Shown one piece after another: positions 1-12,471 of a stretch of 64,000 bases of DNA. Position numbers and translations under genes: made by a program. The stretch is from Arthonia radiata (taxonomy: Eukaryota; Ascomycota; Arthoniomycetes; Arthoniales; Arthoniaceae): NCBI GenBank assembly GCA_002989075.1, contig PSQN01000005.1, positions 1,439,241 through 1,503,240 on the forward strand, read 5' to 3'. Positions within the stretch are counted from its first letter, which is position 1. The number at the start of each line of letters is the position of its first letter. The notes beneath the pieces are model-generated. The model had not been told where the DNA came from and ran no database searches. It saw nothing but the letters and a program-made list of their open reading frames with translations.

Positions 1-3000
1 TGTTTCTACTGCTCCAATTACTTTTATTGCTTCTATTGCTCCTAGTTCTTAAGGTATATTAATAATTTAATCTTGCTTCAACTTAATACTAATATACATT
101 AAAACAGCTTTCGCTTAACTATCTGCTAGCCCTATTGTAGTTATTTCTCCTCTAATTCCGTCTATTTAGCGCTAGCAAGATACCTACCTATAGTTCTAGT
201 ACGGACTATAGCCGAGTCCGGTTAACATCTATATTCTAGTTAACCTAACTATCGTTGGCAACATTCATTCTAGCGAAGAAGGTAATTTAACGTAGTCTAA
301 CAACGATGCTCGGGTATAGATTTAGTAGGCTCGGTATAGAATCGACTTCTTTATGCAGCAGCTTAATAATAGTAACTATCTTTGTCCTTAAGTTAGATAG
401 AACAATAACAATTTTAATAACTGTACTGCTTAATATATAGTTAATAAACAGTTAATAAGTACTTAACGCCTATATAAAGCTACTTTTACCCTAATAATAT
501 AATTAATGTATATATTGCTATATACCTATTTATCTTTGTCTTTGATACCTTATTTAAAAGTACTGTTTAAATTCTATTAAAACTTATGCTGCAAGCTGTA
601 TTACAGCAAATCTAAAGTAGACTCAACGTCTTAAAAGCTTTGCTCGGTACATCGAAAGAACTTACAGTCCTCTGTAGTATCTTCGTCTATCTATTAAGCG
701 AGGTTCTTAAGTACAGCTTTATTCTTAATATAAGCTAGCTTAAGACGTATTAAGAGTCTATTAAACTACGTAATCTTATCGCTAAGGCGCTAGAGACCTA
801 GTTAAATATAGTCTAGAGACTTGTTTAAGACTATTAAATTAGCCTCTAGAGTATTCTATACTACTAGCAAGGATCTAATAGCTACAAGAAAGATATTCTA
901 GTCTCTACGCGTAGAAGGATATATATTAGACCGGTATAGTAACAGCTGCTTTATAAGCCGCTCGTTAAGCGGATTAAGAAATAGCTTCTTAATAGTTCTG
1001 TACTCTGTAACGTCTTTAAACGTCTAGCGGCTATTACGTCTATTGAGCTAGATTTACTTAATAAGGCCGTTAAAGTGCTTATTTGTAAGATTAACTAAAA
1101 AGAAGCTATTAATATGTTCTTCGGTATTAATAAGCATTATCGAAAGTAGAAGGTCTCGTATAAGCGAATTAATATACTTAGTAGTAAAGATACGAAGAAA
1201 GTAAAGCGATTCAATCGTATAGTTGTACGCGCCGACGCCGTAGAAGAGGACGTAGTAGCAGCGTATATATTTAATAATTATTCTAACGTTGCTGTACTTA
1301 ATAGCCTACCGTAGATTAAAAAACGTTCCGGCGTTTTGAAAGAAGCCTATAAAGTACTAAAGCTCTTAGTTAGTATCTTTACTACGGACTTAGTTATTAA
1401 TATACTTTACCGTTAATTTAATTAAATGTTTAAACCGCTTAACTCTAAGGCTTTAAATTAAGCTTAAGATTTACTATATTGTTATTAATTAATTAAGCCC
1501 TTAATTAACTAGCTAGTACGTAAGAAATTGTCTATTCTAAGTATCTGTTAAAAAGTCCTTAAGCGCTTAATAGTTACTCTCCTTACTGAAGACGCCTTTA
1601 CGTTTAAGCTTCTCTGGGATCTACTGTAGGCGTCCGAGAGAGTTAGAGGTTAAATTTAGGCCGTAATATACCTTTATTAGATTGCGAGTAAGGTTTATTT
1701 ATAAATAAAAGAGGCTAAGCATTAAAAATAGATACTAAAACTAGTCCTGCTTATAAACGTTCTTAGTATATATTATAATAATTAAATAGACTTGCTGAAG
1801 AGTCTTTTAGTCTCTAAAGACAATATAAACGGGCTTAGTATTAAAATACTCGTTAAGAAAGCTAAGTATCTTATTAATCTTATGTTAAATCTTAATGTTT
1901 CCCTTATTTATACTTTTATTAATATTTATTAAGAGAAGTAGAAGAGAATTAAACTTAAAAGAAGATAGAACGTTAACTAGTTGACGGTAGATTGCAATAT
2001 CTTTAATATTACTTAAAAGGTTGTTAACAGCCTTAAGAAACCCTATATACAGCGTCTTAAAGCTTTAAGCAGCAAGACAGTAGGTTGTTTATACTAGTAC
2101 GTTAAAGAAGCTTACAACGGCTATTATACTTAGTAGCGTCTTTTTGTAGATTATCTGCTAGGTCGGTAGATAGGTTGAAAGGTTCTTTAGTTAGTATAAA
2201 AGTATAGTCGTTCTAGAGTATATACTCTTTTAAAGTCTTAATATTTAGTACGTTAATCTAGTTAATTGCTTTAAGTTATCGTAGCTATAAATAATAAGTC
2301 TACTCTATATAATAAGTTAATGCGGTACTTAATTAGCTTAAACCTTAAAACTCTAGTAATTCTCTATATATATCTTATAGCTTAAGTATACTTTAAGACG
2401 GTTAAATTATATTATTAAGTCTATAAATGCTCTATAATTATATATTAAAAGCCTAAGAATACTGAAAAGAAGATTATACTTGCGTAGTTAAAATATATAC
2501 AATAGTATTAAAAGAACAAGGTATATACGCTAGTAGAGGAATAGAACGTACTCCTTACTTTAAGATTAATTAATACGCTTTTGCTGCAACAAACTAAGTA
2601 GCAGTTAAGTTAAGTTTAAAGCCTCTTAATAGTATATCTACTTAATATCTATATAGCTAGGAACTATGTTAAGCTTTTAAACTTAATTAATCTTATACTT
2701 CTTAAATATTAGCTACTTTAAAAGCCTTGCTGCTTCTTTTTAAACCTTTGCTAGGAACAATATAGCCTCTATTAACTTATATTAAAGCTTAAGACGATTA
2801 AGTAAATCTTAATTGTTGCGTAAGGTCTCTATAAACTTACTAAAGAATGCCTAATAACTAGGTTAATTTAAGTATACAAGAGACAAAAGACCGGTATAAA
2901 AGGTTGTATGCTACTATTAAAGCTTAAAAAGGAGCTAATTAACCTTCTTCTCTTCGTTTCTCGTTAACTGTCGCTTATATTTAAGTTCTTTTTGTTTAAT

Positions 3001-3170
3001 TTATTCTTCCCTATTATAAAGTTGTTGAATACGTAATAATATATTATATGCGCTCTTTAATAACCCTGTACGGCCTATTTTGCTGTTAGAGAAGCAAAGA
3101 AAAAAAAGGGCTCTAAATCTTGAGATGCTCTTTCTACTGTAGTTTTTTTTAGATCAATACCTGTTGATTT
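1..3170. repeat. AT-rich decayed repeat block (RIP-like)
   Basis: This stretch is strongly enriched in TA-rich words such as ttaa, cttaa and ctatta, and has no open frame of 60 codons on either strand. Base composition changes sharply near 3170, where GC-balanced sequence begins. In filamentous ascomycetes this pattern is typical of transposable elements degraded by repeat-induced point mutation. It is a fossil; I cannot assign a family or see clear terminal repeats, and the left edge lies outside the window. Seen: composition and lack of ORFs. Inferred: RIP and transposon origin. Confidence 0.75.
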
Positions 3171-3809
3171 GGCTATAAAATCCTGTACCGGCGAAGGCGA
3201 GTTTTGGGTGTAAAAAAATGCCAAGAAATGCAAAACCCCGCCAAGACTGCTATCGGGCCTCAGGCCCGTGGGGCGGGCATTTCCTTATCGGGTAATATAT
3301 CAGCCGAGCGCACGGGCCTGAGTGGACTGAGGCTAGTTTGAAAGGCTCGGCGTCAGCTAGTCCGATGTGTCTTAGCGCCGGGATGAACCCGGCGCTAAAG
3401 CGCTTGTTTCAGCCTTACGTGCACACGCGCGAGTCAATGAGCACGAGCGCTCACGGCGTTTGCGAACGGAGTGATCAGGTCTCAGGTCTGTCTCTGTTCC
3501 AGGATATATGCTGAATCTCCAAAAGACACGACACAGGGCTTCTCGTATCTCGACACGCAATCACTTCAGCGCAGCACGCGAGATTGGCTCTCATTGTTCG
3601 ATCTCGCCTACTCTTTTGCGACACCCGCCGCTGCCCCTCCTGTACCACCCCAGGCCCGTCTTCAACCATTCGACTATCCACTTGTTCCATCCTCACGCTC
3701 TGCAAGCTGCATCCAAGTTCAAGATTTGCCTTCACTACAGCTAGAAACTCTTTGCACACCACAATTCGCCTATACCTTTCATAAAGCTTCCATAGCCAAT
3801 GCGCTCGTT
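3171..3809. other. Upstream region of the F-box gene
   Basis: GC-balanced DNA between the AT-rich block and the F-box gene. It presumably contains the promoter and 5' leader of that gene, since the same frame stays open upstream of the chosen ATG. Short overlapping ORFs on both strands show no recognisable family. I see no tRNA or repeat here. Confidence 0.4.
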
Positions 3810-5688
3810 ATGGGACTTTTAAAACATATCCGGTCCCGCTCACGCCTCAAGTCGCAGCAAGAGCTCAAGGACTATCCAAGAGCCTCCGGGCCAAACAGAA
3901 TCTCTCGTCTACCAAAGGACGTCTTGAAGCGCGTCTTCAATCATGTCTGCCCTCACACTATGGACGAGACGTACGAGGACAGCGAAAAGACCGTCATGGG
4001 CGACGGCTGCGGCCTTTGTGATTTAAGAGACCTTGCGCACTGTGCTCTTGTCAACCGACATTGGTACTTGGCGGTCCAGGACGTTTTGTATGTGTATGCC
4101 GACGTATCATGCCGCTCGTTGCTTACCTCGTGCCAGATACCACAGCGTCCGCATTGACGCAGTCCACTTCTGCCCTCTTGAAGAATATTTCTCGGAGCAA
4201 CGCAGAAAGAAGAACGTCGATCCAGCCTCCATCGTCCCGGCTCGGCTGAAGTTGTTTCAGCGTACAGCCTGGGCGCGTCCAGACATCGCCTCCTCCTGCC
4301 TCTTTTTCAAAGTACCCTACATGACCCGAGAGACACACAAGTCCGATCTCGCTCGAACAATATCTGCACTTCCGAATCTACGATATGTCGACTTGCCAGA
4401 TGGCTTCTACAGCGCCGATCCGTCCGCTAACATACTGCGAGATGAGATGCAAGCTACATGCTGGGACCTACGAAAGATGAAATACGCCGCAGGAGCTGAG
4501 CTGGTCTTTGAAGCACATGCACATCAGCAGCTATGGAGCAGTCTCGAAATCGTCGAGCTGGTCGAGCTCGGCGTGGACATCACGATACTCCGATTCGTGC
4601 TTGCGTCTCTGCCAGCTTTGAACGAGGTTTCCCTCCAAGGGCTGCCTCGGCTTGACGATACCGCCTTTCAACCGACACCAAACCTTCCCGCCTTTCCGGC
4701 GATACAGACCTTAAAGCTCCGCTCAGCGCCAGCTGTCACCACCGCCGGTCTTATGGCCTACCTCGAAAGGCCAGAGATCTGCAGGAGCCTCACGTCCTTG
4801 TCGCTCGCCGCTACTGGTGTCACACTTCCGACACTGTATCTTGTCCTCGCGGAGGGCCGACACCTCAAACACTTCTCGGTGACCGAAGATGTCTCCAGCA
4901 ACTTCCCTCTTGAGCCGGTGCCTCCTTTGGCATCGCGCTCACTACGCACCCTCAATTTTGAGATCACATCTGCGAATGACAACTCACGACCAGGGCTGAT
5001 ATCGCCAGCCATCTCTTATTACAACTACCTCTCAACCTCACTCCACGCCAACGCTCTGCCAGCATTGCGCAAGCTCTTCGTCCGCCATTCGCAGTTTCCT
5101 GAACTGCTTACTTCCATGCCTCAATCGGGTCCACGTGGGTCGATGATGCCCGGCCCGGCCCCGCCAGCAGCACAGCTTAGAAGAACAGCCACACAACGAG
5201 CTCGCTTTACTCAGCCGTTGGAGATATTTGCAAAAGGAAGTGATGATCTTGAGTGGGCCTTCACGGCCTTGTCTGTCGATGATGCTGTGCCCACGAATGA
5301 CTCGAGCTTTCCAGGTGCAAGCAGTGCACAGACTCTCGCACCTCCTTCGGCACCCTTTGCGGGCGGCCGACCAAGTTCAAGCCACGGCACGGCTCGGCGT
5401 GGCTCGGATCAGATGGGTCGACCGGTGAGCGCCTACATGGCAAGTCAGAGCAAGCTGGGTCCACAATGGGGTGGTGAAGCACGTAAGAGCGTCATGATGG
5501 GCAACGGCCAAGGCGGTTTTCTCGCTGTGCCTTCGACAGACGGTGCTGCTGCACCTACAGCTGACGAGAGTTTCCCCGCTCCACAGCGTGGATGGGCAGA
5601 TCCCAACGGCAGGCCGGGAAGCTCGAGTGGTAATGCTCCTTTCGTTCCTGGGCATAAGAGCAAGCCCAGTCGCGGCCTCTGGCGATAG
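3810..5688 (+). CDS. F-box / LRR-like protein
   Basis: Two exons, 3810-4087 and 4137-5688, give 609 residues. The 49-base intron has a GTATGT donor and CAG acceptor, and it restores a conserved-looking join reading DVLYHSVRID. The N-terminal part (about residues 28-100) has an F-box-like pattern: ISRLPKDVLKRVF, a short acidic, Cys-containing insert, then HCALVNRHWY. After it comes a long region with leucine-rich, LRR-like segments (for example LNEVSLQGLPRLDD) and a disordered Ser/Gly/Pro-rich tail. F-box proteins usually recruit substrates to SCF ubiquitin ligases; the substrate here is unknown. The start MGLLKHIRSRS was chosen because homologues of this type begin this way as far as I recall; the frame is open further upstream, so an earlier start is possible. 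Confidence 0.75.
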
Positions 5689-6273
5689 TGTTGCCAGAAG
5701 TGATAGAATTGCGGCTGCCTTCACAGCAGCACTCGTCAACTTGGGCTAGATGAGCTCTATTCATTGAACACATCACGATATGCTTCAGTGGGTTTACTAT
5801 ATGCATGCAGCACAGAAGATACCTTCAATATACGGAGGCACCAATCAAAGCGCAGAGCGACGATAAGGACTGACTCGATGATTAATGAAGATAAAGCAAG
5901 CAATATGGGGTGGTGTGCTTGTATTACGAACAGACAAGGCGGCAGCGCTCGCGCCCTGTGGAAATGGCACTGATGCGGAGGGAAAATAAGACGTGGAGCG
6001 AGGATTACTTGGCCATCATCCGGTCAGTCCGCCGCGCGCTACTGGTTGCTATTTACTACAGATAATGACGAAAGCGTTCAATAAGCTCTTTTAACAAACA
6101 AACGCACACCTTCTGCCTGCAGTGAGAGCTGTCTCAACATCCCTGCACGCTCTTAGTCAATGACACCCTCTGTGATCGTGTCAAACAGCAGGTGCACCCA
6201 CCCATCCATGACCATCCCTACCTCCCATCATCCCACATCTTCCACTCACCCCTCCCCCTTCACGCTCCCACAA
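5689..6273. other. Intergenic region
   Basis: Lies between the convergent 3' ends of the F-box gene (plus) and the HsbA-like gene (minus). It holds only short spurious ORFs; I see no gene, repeat or RNA feature. Confidence 0.4.
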
Positions 6274-7068
6274 TCACGACAAAGCCGCCAACGCCGCATC
6301 AAAATAGCCCAGCACTCTCGCCTGCACGGCCGGCGCGGCGCTCGCGTACGGCTCCGCCAGCTTGAGCGCAAACGAGTTGCCTTCTTCCCTGGTGAGCTCG
6401 CGCTGCGTGGTCAGCCCGTCGACGACGGTGAAGGTGACGCCCTGGTTGTCGAAGGCGGGGCGGTGGGCGACGAAGTTGGCGAGGAGGGACTGGATGAGTG
6501 GTTCGATGGAGGCGACGGTGGAGTTGATGGTGGAGGATTCGGTGACGGTGCTGAATTTGGTCAGTGAAGAGAGGTGATGTGGAGGGAGTGGGGGTTGAGA
6601 GGGTATGAGGTAAGGTGATAGGGGATGTTGCTTACAAGGGCGCGGAGTTGTTCGACGCGGCGGTGGCGGCGGAGATGTCGTTGCTGATGGTGTTGGACTG
6701 GTCTTGGATGGCGAGGAGGGTGAAGAAGTCGATGCCGGGAGCGTTGTCATCGATGCCTGTGACTGTGGCTAGGACATTATGTTCGTAGGACGAAGCTTGT
6801 TTGGCGTAGATGAAGCCAGCGAATTGGCCTTTGTATTACACCAACTGGCCTGAGAGGGAAACAGGTGTGGTCCCATTATTATGAGAGGTTTCAGAGACAA
6901 CAGAGAAAACCGACCATTCAGTGTGGTATTCAGAGTTGAGATGTCATTGGGCAGGAGCGTCAAGTTACCAATGACCTGAGGATAGAGGTCTGCGGTCTGA
7001 CGTGGAATGAGGGCTGCGCCGAGCGCGGAAGAGGAGAAGAGAAGGGGAAGCAAAGCGGGTGTGTGCAT
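6274..7068 (-). CDS. HsbA-like cell-wall / hydrophobic surface binding protein
   Basis: Exons in transcript order are 7068-6915, 6828-6636 and 6550-6274, giving 207 residues. The N-terminus MHTPALLPLLFSSSALGAAL is a signal peptide. The mature part is an all-helical HsbA-like domain with segments such as DISTLNTTLNG, DNAPGIDFFTLLAIQDQ and SSTINSTVASIEPLIQ. Family members are secreted or wall-bound proteins of filamentous fungi; HsbA of Aspergillus binds hydrophobic surfaces and recruits cutinase. Intron 2 is canonical (GTAAGC, CAG). Intron 1 has donor GTCGGT. The most obvious acceptor, CTCTCAG near 6850, leads straight into an in-frame TAA, whereas an AAG acceptor at 6829 keeps the frame open and gives NGQFAGFIYAKQ, so I chose that. 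If the first acceptor is the real one, the gene is broken. Confidence 0.7.
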
Positions 7069-7836
7069 TGTTGCGAATGATCCTACGAGCTGTTTTGAAT
7101 TTTGAAGTAAACTACCGGTTGCTGATCAAATCCTGATTCATACGCAAGTAGATCTGAGCGCTGCTCTTATACCATAACTGGTGCTTGTTCGTCCGAGTAC
7201 CCCGTGAAGGACCATCAAACGCAGTGCCCGCATCACTGAGAGTTACGGCCGCTGTTCAAGCTTCATACCTCGGTGGTCGTATACAACTCCTTCCCCTACC
7301 TATTCGATGCCATGTCGAAAGTCAAGGTGCGCTACTCACGTCAGGGTATTGTCAAGGCCTACAGCGTACCCCGGTTCCTGGGCGACAGCAGCCTCGGCAT
7401 CTGTTTAAGGAGGCTCCTCAAGTTGGAGAGGGAAGTATGCTAGCCCTCTCTATGATCCCGATGGTCAATTAGTCCTGGAGCGATGCATCACGTAAAGGTA
7501 ATCGGTAGTGACAAGGGTGGGAGGGGCTGGATTTCAAGAGACTTCTGCCCCGCTTCACCCATGCTACGAGAATATTCGAACACATGCCTTCTCTATTGCG
7601 AGTATGGCAGTGGAATGCGCAGGAAAAGGAAAGGAAATTAAGAACAGGGAAAGATCGGAGTAACGACGCAGAAGTTTGGATTTGGAGGACTGGAAGGCTT
7701 GGCACCATCCGGTGTGGCTGATAACTATACACCCAATATATCACAGGTTTATACACACAGGCGCAAACGGCGCTATATAGCAATGCACGCCGACATCAAG
7801 GCATTGGCTCGGGATCACATTGAGCTGCAGCGTAGC
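7069..7836. other. Intergenic region
   Basis: Contains the promoter of the HsbA-like gene (minus strand, reading away) and the 3' flank of the oxalate decarboxylase. ORFs on both strands are short and show no family features. Confidence 0.4.
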
Positions 7837-9462
7837 TCACAACCCCTCATGACCAAACTTCGACTTGATCACATCCTTCTCGGCACTCTCGATGCTGTCC
7901 GCGAACTTCTTCGCGGCTCGTGGGTTCTCTCTGAACAAGTGATCCTTGACCAGCCGTTGCGGCGTCTCGCCCAACCATTGGAAGAGCGAGAAGTCCTGGA
8001 ACTGATCGGCGCGGAAGATCTCGAGCACCTCAAGCGGCTCGTCGTCGCTTAGGTTCTCGATGAAGTGCCCGTTGTTACGCGGCACGACCCCGACGTCGCC
8101 GGCCATGTAATCAAAGGTGCGGGCGTTACCCTCGGCGGCGAAGATGGTGACACGGGCGCGGCCGCGGATGAAGAAGGACCTGTGTTAGGTGATTGTTAGC
8201 GATGATGCCGCGAAAGACTAAGGGAATATCGTCTTACCACTCATCAGCATTCGGATGCCAGTGCATCTCTCGCATCGCGCCCGGCTCAATGTCAAGATGC
8301 GCAGCCGCGACAGTCTTGGAGATATGGAAATTCCTGGAGTCAGTAATCCGGACCTGGCCACCCGTTGTGTTCTCGGGCTTTTGCGCCATCATCTTGTGTG
8401 TGAACTGCAAATTAGATTTCTTCACACCCTTGCCTGCTGGCGTTTCTTCGTCAATTGAGCCAGGCATATCTCCCTGGAAGATATACTTCTCCTTCGTGGG
8501 AATCGTGTCGAAGACCTCAGGCGCTAAGCGGAAGTTCTCGGAGATGACAGCCTTGGGCACATGCGCGAGGAAGTCCGTCAACAGGAATGTGGAATCCTCA
8601 GAGAAGTGGCCGTCGTCGAAGATGAGCAAGAACTCCGTGCCATTAGGACTGAGACCCTGCAGTGAGTGCGGGAAGCCAGCCGGGAAGTACCAGAGGTCGC
8701 CCTTTTCAAGGTCGTCGATGAAGCTGCCGCCTTCGACGTCCAAAGCAGTCACGCGGACATTGCCTTCGAGCACATATGCCCACTCGGCCTCCTTGTGCCA
8801 GTGCAGCTCACGAATGACACCTTCGTCTAGGCGCATGTTCACGCCCGCGATCTCAACGCTGGTGGGCAGTTCGCGGACGGTCGTTTGCCTGGTCCAGCCG
8901 CCCTCTTCGATACGGATGTGCGAGTCGGCGAAGGACCAGCGGTAGTTGGGCATCGTGCCGTGGTCGGTCGTGGGCGGTCTCAGTAGGTCCGGATTCTGCC
9001 TCTCACGGTCCCTGTTCCGTGGACCGAGCATTGAAGTGCCGTCGCCGTTTCGCTACAGCAAGCTCGTCAGTCATCTTGCCCTGAGCATGAGGCATGAACA
9101 ATGAGCTCAGATCCCATGTTTGGGCCACGCATCAGAGCAGTCTGCGAGACTATTCCCGTCTCATTTTTCCCGAGTCACGCTGTCCTACATACGCCATGTC
9201 CATTTATTGGGCTTCGGTTGTAGATAAGCGATCAGAAATTGGGGGGACTTACAATGGGCAGCGGTTGCATGCCATTCCCCACAGTATCAATCTTGTGATC
9301 ATAGGGATCGTTGTGCTTCTTTGTGAAAGGTACACCCCCCTGCGGACCCGCATGCTTTCCAGGTACGATCGGTTGCTGGCCGTTGACAGGTGCTGCCAAG
9401 GTACCTTGTCTAAGCATCAGACCTGCGCCAAGCAGCGCCGCCCATTGTTGAAACAGCTGCAT
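7837..9462 (-). CDS. Secreted bicupin oxalate decarboxylase
   Basis: Exons 9462-9253, 9052-8238 and 8179-7837 give 455 residues; introns are GTAAGT/TAG (200 bases) and GTAAGA/CAG (58 bases). MQLFQQWAALLGAGLMLRQG is a signal peptide. Two cupin domains each carry the metal-binding set: HWHKEAEWAYVLEG (His154, His156, Glu160) and MHWHPNADEW, the second split by intron 2 inside the Trp codon. The signature LGPRNRDRERQNPDLLRPP is typical of fungal oxalate decarboxylases, which turn oxalate into formate and CO2 using manganese. Length matches the family. The upstream ATG at 9507 would bury the signal peptide, so I prefer 9462. It shares a 244-base divergent promoter with the DUF1275 gene. A role in controlling secreted oxalate and pH is family inference. 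Confidence 0.92.
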
Positions 9463-9706
9463 AATGCCTACTCCTGTATGAGCCGCCAAAGAATCAAGAT
9501 GGCGCAAAGAAGAAGAAGGTCATGTCGTGCTGTCCGATGTCAACAACGTTTGGCTGAGAGGCGAGATCCATGACTCGCGGGTCGGGACGAAACTCGGGAG
9601 AAGCGGTCGGAAGAAAGAATCGCCGAACACGCCGAGGCCTCGCTCTGGCCAACAATGCCTGCTTCTTTGCTACTTTTGTTGACAAGTAAATAGAACGCCG
9701 GAGAAG
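9463..9706. promoter_or_regulatory. Divergent promoter region
   Basis: 244 bases separate the start codons of the oxalate decarboxylase (minus) and the DUF1275 membrane protein (plus), so they must share upstream DNA. I do not identify a specific operator. Co-regulation is possible but not shown. Confidence 0.5.
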
Positions 9707-10652
9707 ATGAGCAACTATGGCACTGTCAGCGCGAGCGATGGTGCTCCAGCCAATGGCGCTCAGCACGACTCTGAGGAAGGTCCACTGCTGGGCAAGCCTC
9801 CCAGCAGTCAGAGACTGTCCCAACGGGTCCATAAACACATGACGGTCAATGTCAGCAAAGGCTGGGCTGATCTAATTCTGCTCGCTGGCTATGTCATTAC
9901 GGGTTTGCTTGACAGCTCGTCAATATCGATCTGGAGCGCTTTCGTGTCTATGCAGACAGGTGAGTCCAGGCTCCCCCACTATTTCAGTCTATACGTCTGC
10001 GTGTCACCAGATCTGCAGTATCCGAATATCACTTTTGTCATACACCAAATGCTCATCAAACACAGGCAATACAATCTATCTCGGGCTTGGCCTCTCCAAC
10101 CCCGGAGCCTCCACCAAGTGGATCAAATCCGCCATCTCCATCGCCGCCTTCTGCATCGGCTCCCTCGTCTTTGCCGCCTGGCACCGTCGCTGTGGCCCTC
10201 GCCTCCGTTGGGTGCTTACCACCTCCTATTTCTTCCAATTCTTACTCATCGTTGCCGCTGCATGCATTGTCACGTTCGGCTCGGACGCGCCCACGGACGA
10301 CCACTCGCTCCACTGGAAGATCGCCGTACCACTCGCGGCGCTGGCTTTCCAGAGCAGCGGTCAGGCGATCACTAGTCGAGTATTGCAGTACGGAGGCTTG
10401 ACGTCGGTGGTACTGACGAGTAACTACTGTGATCTTTTCGGTGACCCGAAGCTGTGGGTGGGTTTGAGCGAGAATGTGGAAAGGAATCGGAGGATCGCAG
10501 CACCAATCTTGCTGTTGGGTGGCGCAGTTGCGGGAGGCTTCTTTTCGCATAGTGAGATTGGACTGAAGGGCGCGTTGTGGACTGCGGCCGCGCTGAAGGC
10601 TGTGATTGTGGTTACGTGGTTGGTATGGAAGGCGGATAAGGAGGAGGAGTGA
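9707..10652 (+). CDS. DUF1275 (YoaK-like) membrane protein
   Basis: Exons 9707-9959 and 10066-10652 give 279 residues; the intron is GTGAGT/CAG, 106 bases, joining QTGNTIYLGLG. The first 50 residues are polar and probably cytosolic. Then come about six hydrophobic segments, including ADLILLAGYVITGLLDS, FFQFLLIVAAACIVTFG, APILLLGGAVAGGFF and KAVIVVTWLVW. DUF1275 proteins are integral membrane proteins of unknown function, common in bacteria and filamentous fungi. The conserved DSSSISIWSAFVSMQTGNT segment and SNYCDLFGDPKLW fit the family. It is divergent from the oxalate decarboxylase; a transporter role linked to organic acids is only a guess from position. Confidence 0.85.
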
Positions 10653-10864
10653 CGATGGCTGGTGAAGGCTGCATGCCGGGACGCTCGATTATGGGCAAGA
10701 CGATGTCGACTGACCTCGAGCGATAGGCTCGAGTTTAGATCGAACCTCTTGCTGATAGACCGGTAGGGGCTCGATCTGCATCTGGGCATGAAGAGCTCAA
10801 GGACTCATTTGGCGGCGTAATAGACGGTGATAGTCTATAGACCTCGATCATGGCTCGTTTTGGC

Positions 10865-12471
10865 CTATTGTTTCTGTTGAATCGTTGGGTTTGGCATCTT
10901 CTGTCGTCTCAAGAACCGCCATGTGCCAAACGTGTGCAGACCCCACAACGCGATACCGACAAAGATGCTGAGCGGTATTGTCACTGCCCAATAGATCCAG
11001 AAGGTGCCGGACGCGTGCAAGGTACTCTGTATCCAATCATCAGTATCAACGGCAACCACAAGGGAGGAAGAGTCCGCTCACATTCGCGTCATCCGACACA
11101 CTTGACCCCGTGAAGAACACCGTACTAAACAGAGACTACAACTGTATTAGCATCAACCATTCAATATCAGCAAGCCCTTCGAGTAGAGACCTACCGCAAC
11201 AAAGGTCCCCGGCAGGAATACCGTAGTCAACACAGCAATCTGCCTCATCGCCCTGCTATCACTCGTCGCAGCTCTTGTTAACATCAGTGTCGCATGGCTA
11301 TCCCTTTGCGCCACGCTGTTGAACGCCAGCCCGATCTCATTGGTAATCCGCTTTAGATTACTGTCACTCCGCTGCTTCAGCGCCGCGAGGATGCTCTTCT
11401 GCTGACGGATCATCTCGTCGGTACTCGACACCGTGATCGCCTTACCATGCGGCTCCAGAAACAACCGCCGATGCATACTCGCCATCGAGCTGACATTCGC
11501 CTCCGCCGTCTCTAACGTCTCGCACGAGTGGATGGCGTGCCTCGCCACCTCGTGCAGGGACGGGAAATCAAAGTCTACATTCGGCGTGATGTTCATGCGC
11601 GCTTTCTCATGCAACCGTATCACATCGCGAATGGCCCAGACGGAGTCGTCGTGCAGATCACAGACGACGTTATTGAGCTGGGCGATGACCGTGAAGGGGT
11701 CACGTAGGGCTTGCTGGACGGAAGTGACGCGGCAGGCGGTGAGGAAGCGGTGTTCGAGGTTTGGCGGAATGTCGAAGAAGAACATGGTGAGGTGGTGATC
11801 CGCGCGCCAGTGGGAGAAGATGGTAAGCTCGTCCCAGTGGTAGGGGAGATGCGGAGAGATGTTTTTAGGGACCACGTGCTTGATGTAGTAGTTGAACCAG
11901 AGATCTGTTGTTGGCGTTTTGTTTAGTGAAGAACATGTATCAGTAGGCTCGGGCCACATGATGCCTGAGATGATGGAATTGGAGATTAGGTAGCATACCA
12001 AGACCGTTGATGGCGCCGGCGTCGTCTGTCAGGACAGCGCTTCCATATCCACCACTGAGCCTTTCAAAGGACTCTCGCCAGAAGGCTGGCGGCAGGTAAA
12101 AGCGTCGTATAAGATCTTGGCGGATGCGTTCGCAGTTGTTGTTGCGCATGTTCCGCATAAAGCTTGTCTCGTCAGCACGTACATATGCCATGTTTCTCCA
12201 TGATGACTTACACCATCGACACCCCTTCAAGGCAATCGTTCTGGGCAAAGCTGAGCGGGCACGACTCCCATTCTTGCTCGCTGGGGGAACCCACGCTGAG
12301 ATAAGACTGATATGTTTGGTGTGTGGTGTGCCAACGATCTGATCGTCGCACCGCTGTCAGTCGCTTCCGTCAGAGCTTATATTGGCCCTCCTTACCTTTC
12401 TCCCATCGGGCAATAGGGATCGAGGAGTCCGTCATCGCCTTCTCCGTCAAGTATTCGTTTGATTTGGTCAT
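10865..12471 (-). CDS. CorA-like membrane protein
   Basis: Six exons: 12471-12396, 12353-12212, 12162-11999, 11904-11195, 11135-11082, 11026-10865; 435 residues. All joins keep frame. Intron 3 appears to use an AAG acceptor (12163), because the other AG nearby breaks the frame. The N-terminal two thirds are soluble and mixed helical, followed by a long helix rich in Arg and Ser ending FNSVAQRDSHATLMLTR, then two membrane helices: RQIAVLTTVFLPGTFVASLF and FWIYWAVTIPLSIFVGIALW. This is the layout of fungal proteins placed in the CorA magnesium-transporter superfamily. The classical GMN signature after the first helix is absent (TVFFTGSS instead), so magnesium transport should not be assumed. 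Confidence 0.8.

Noticed and set aside
6160-6567. 135-codon plus-strand frame rich in Gly and Asp
   Set aside because: Antisense shadow of the last exon of the HsbA-like gene.
8193-8945. 250-codon plus-strand frame
   Set aside because: It is the antisense shadow of the oxalate decarboxylase, whose minus-strand product has clear cupin motifs and splice sites.
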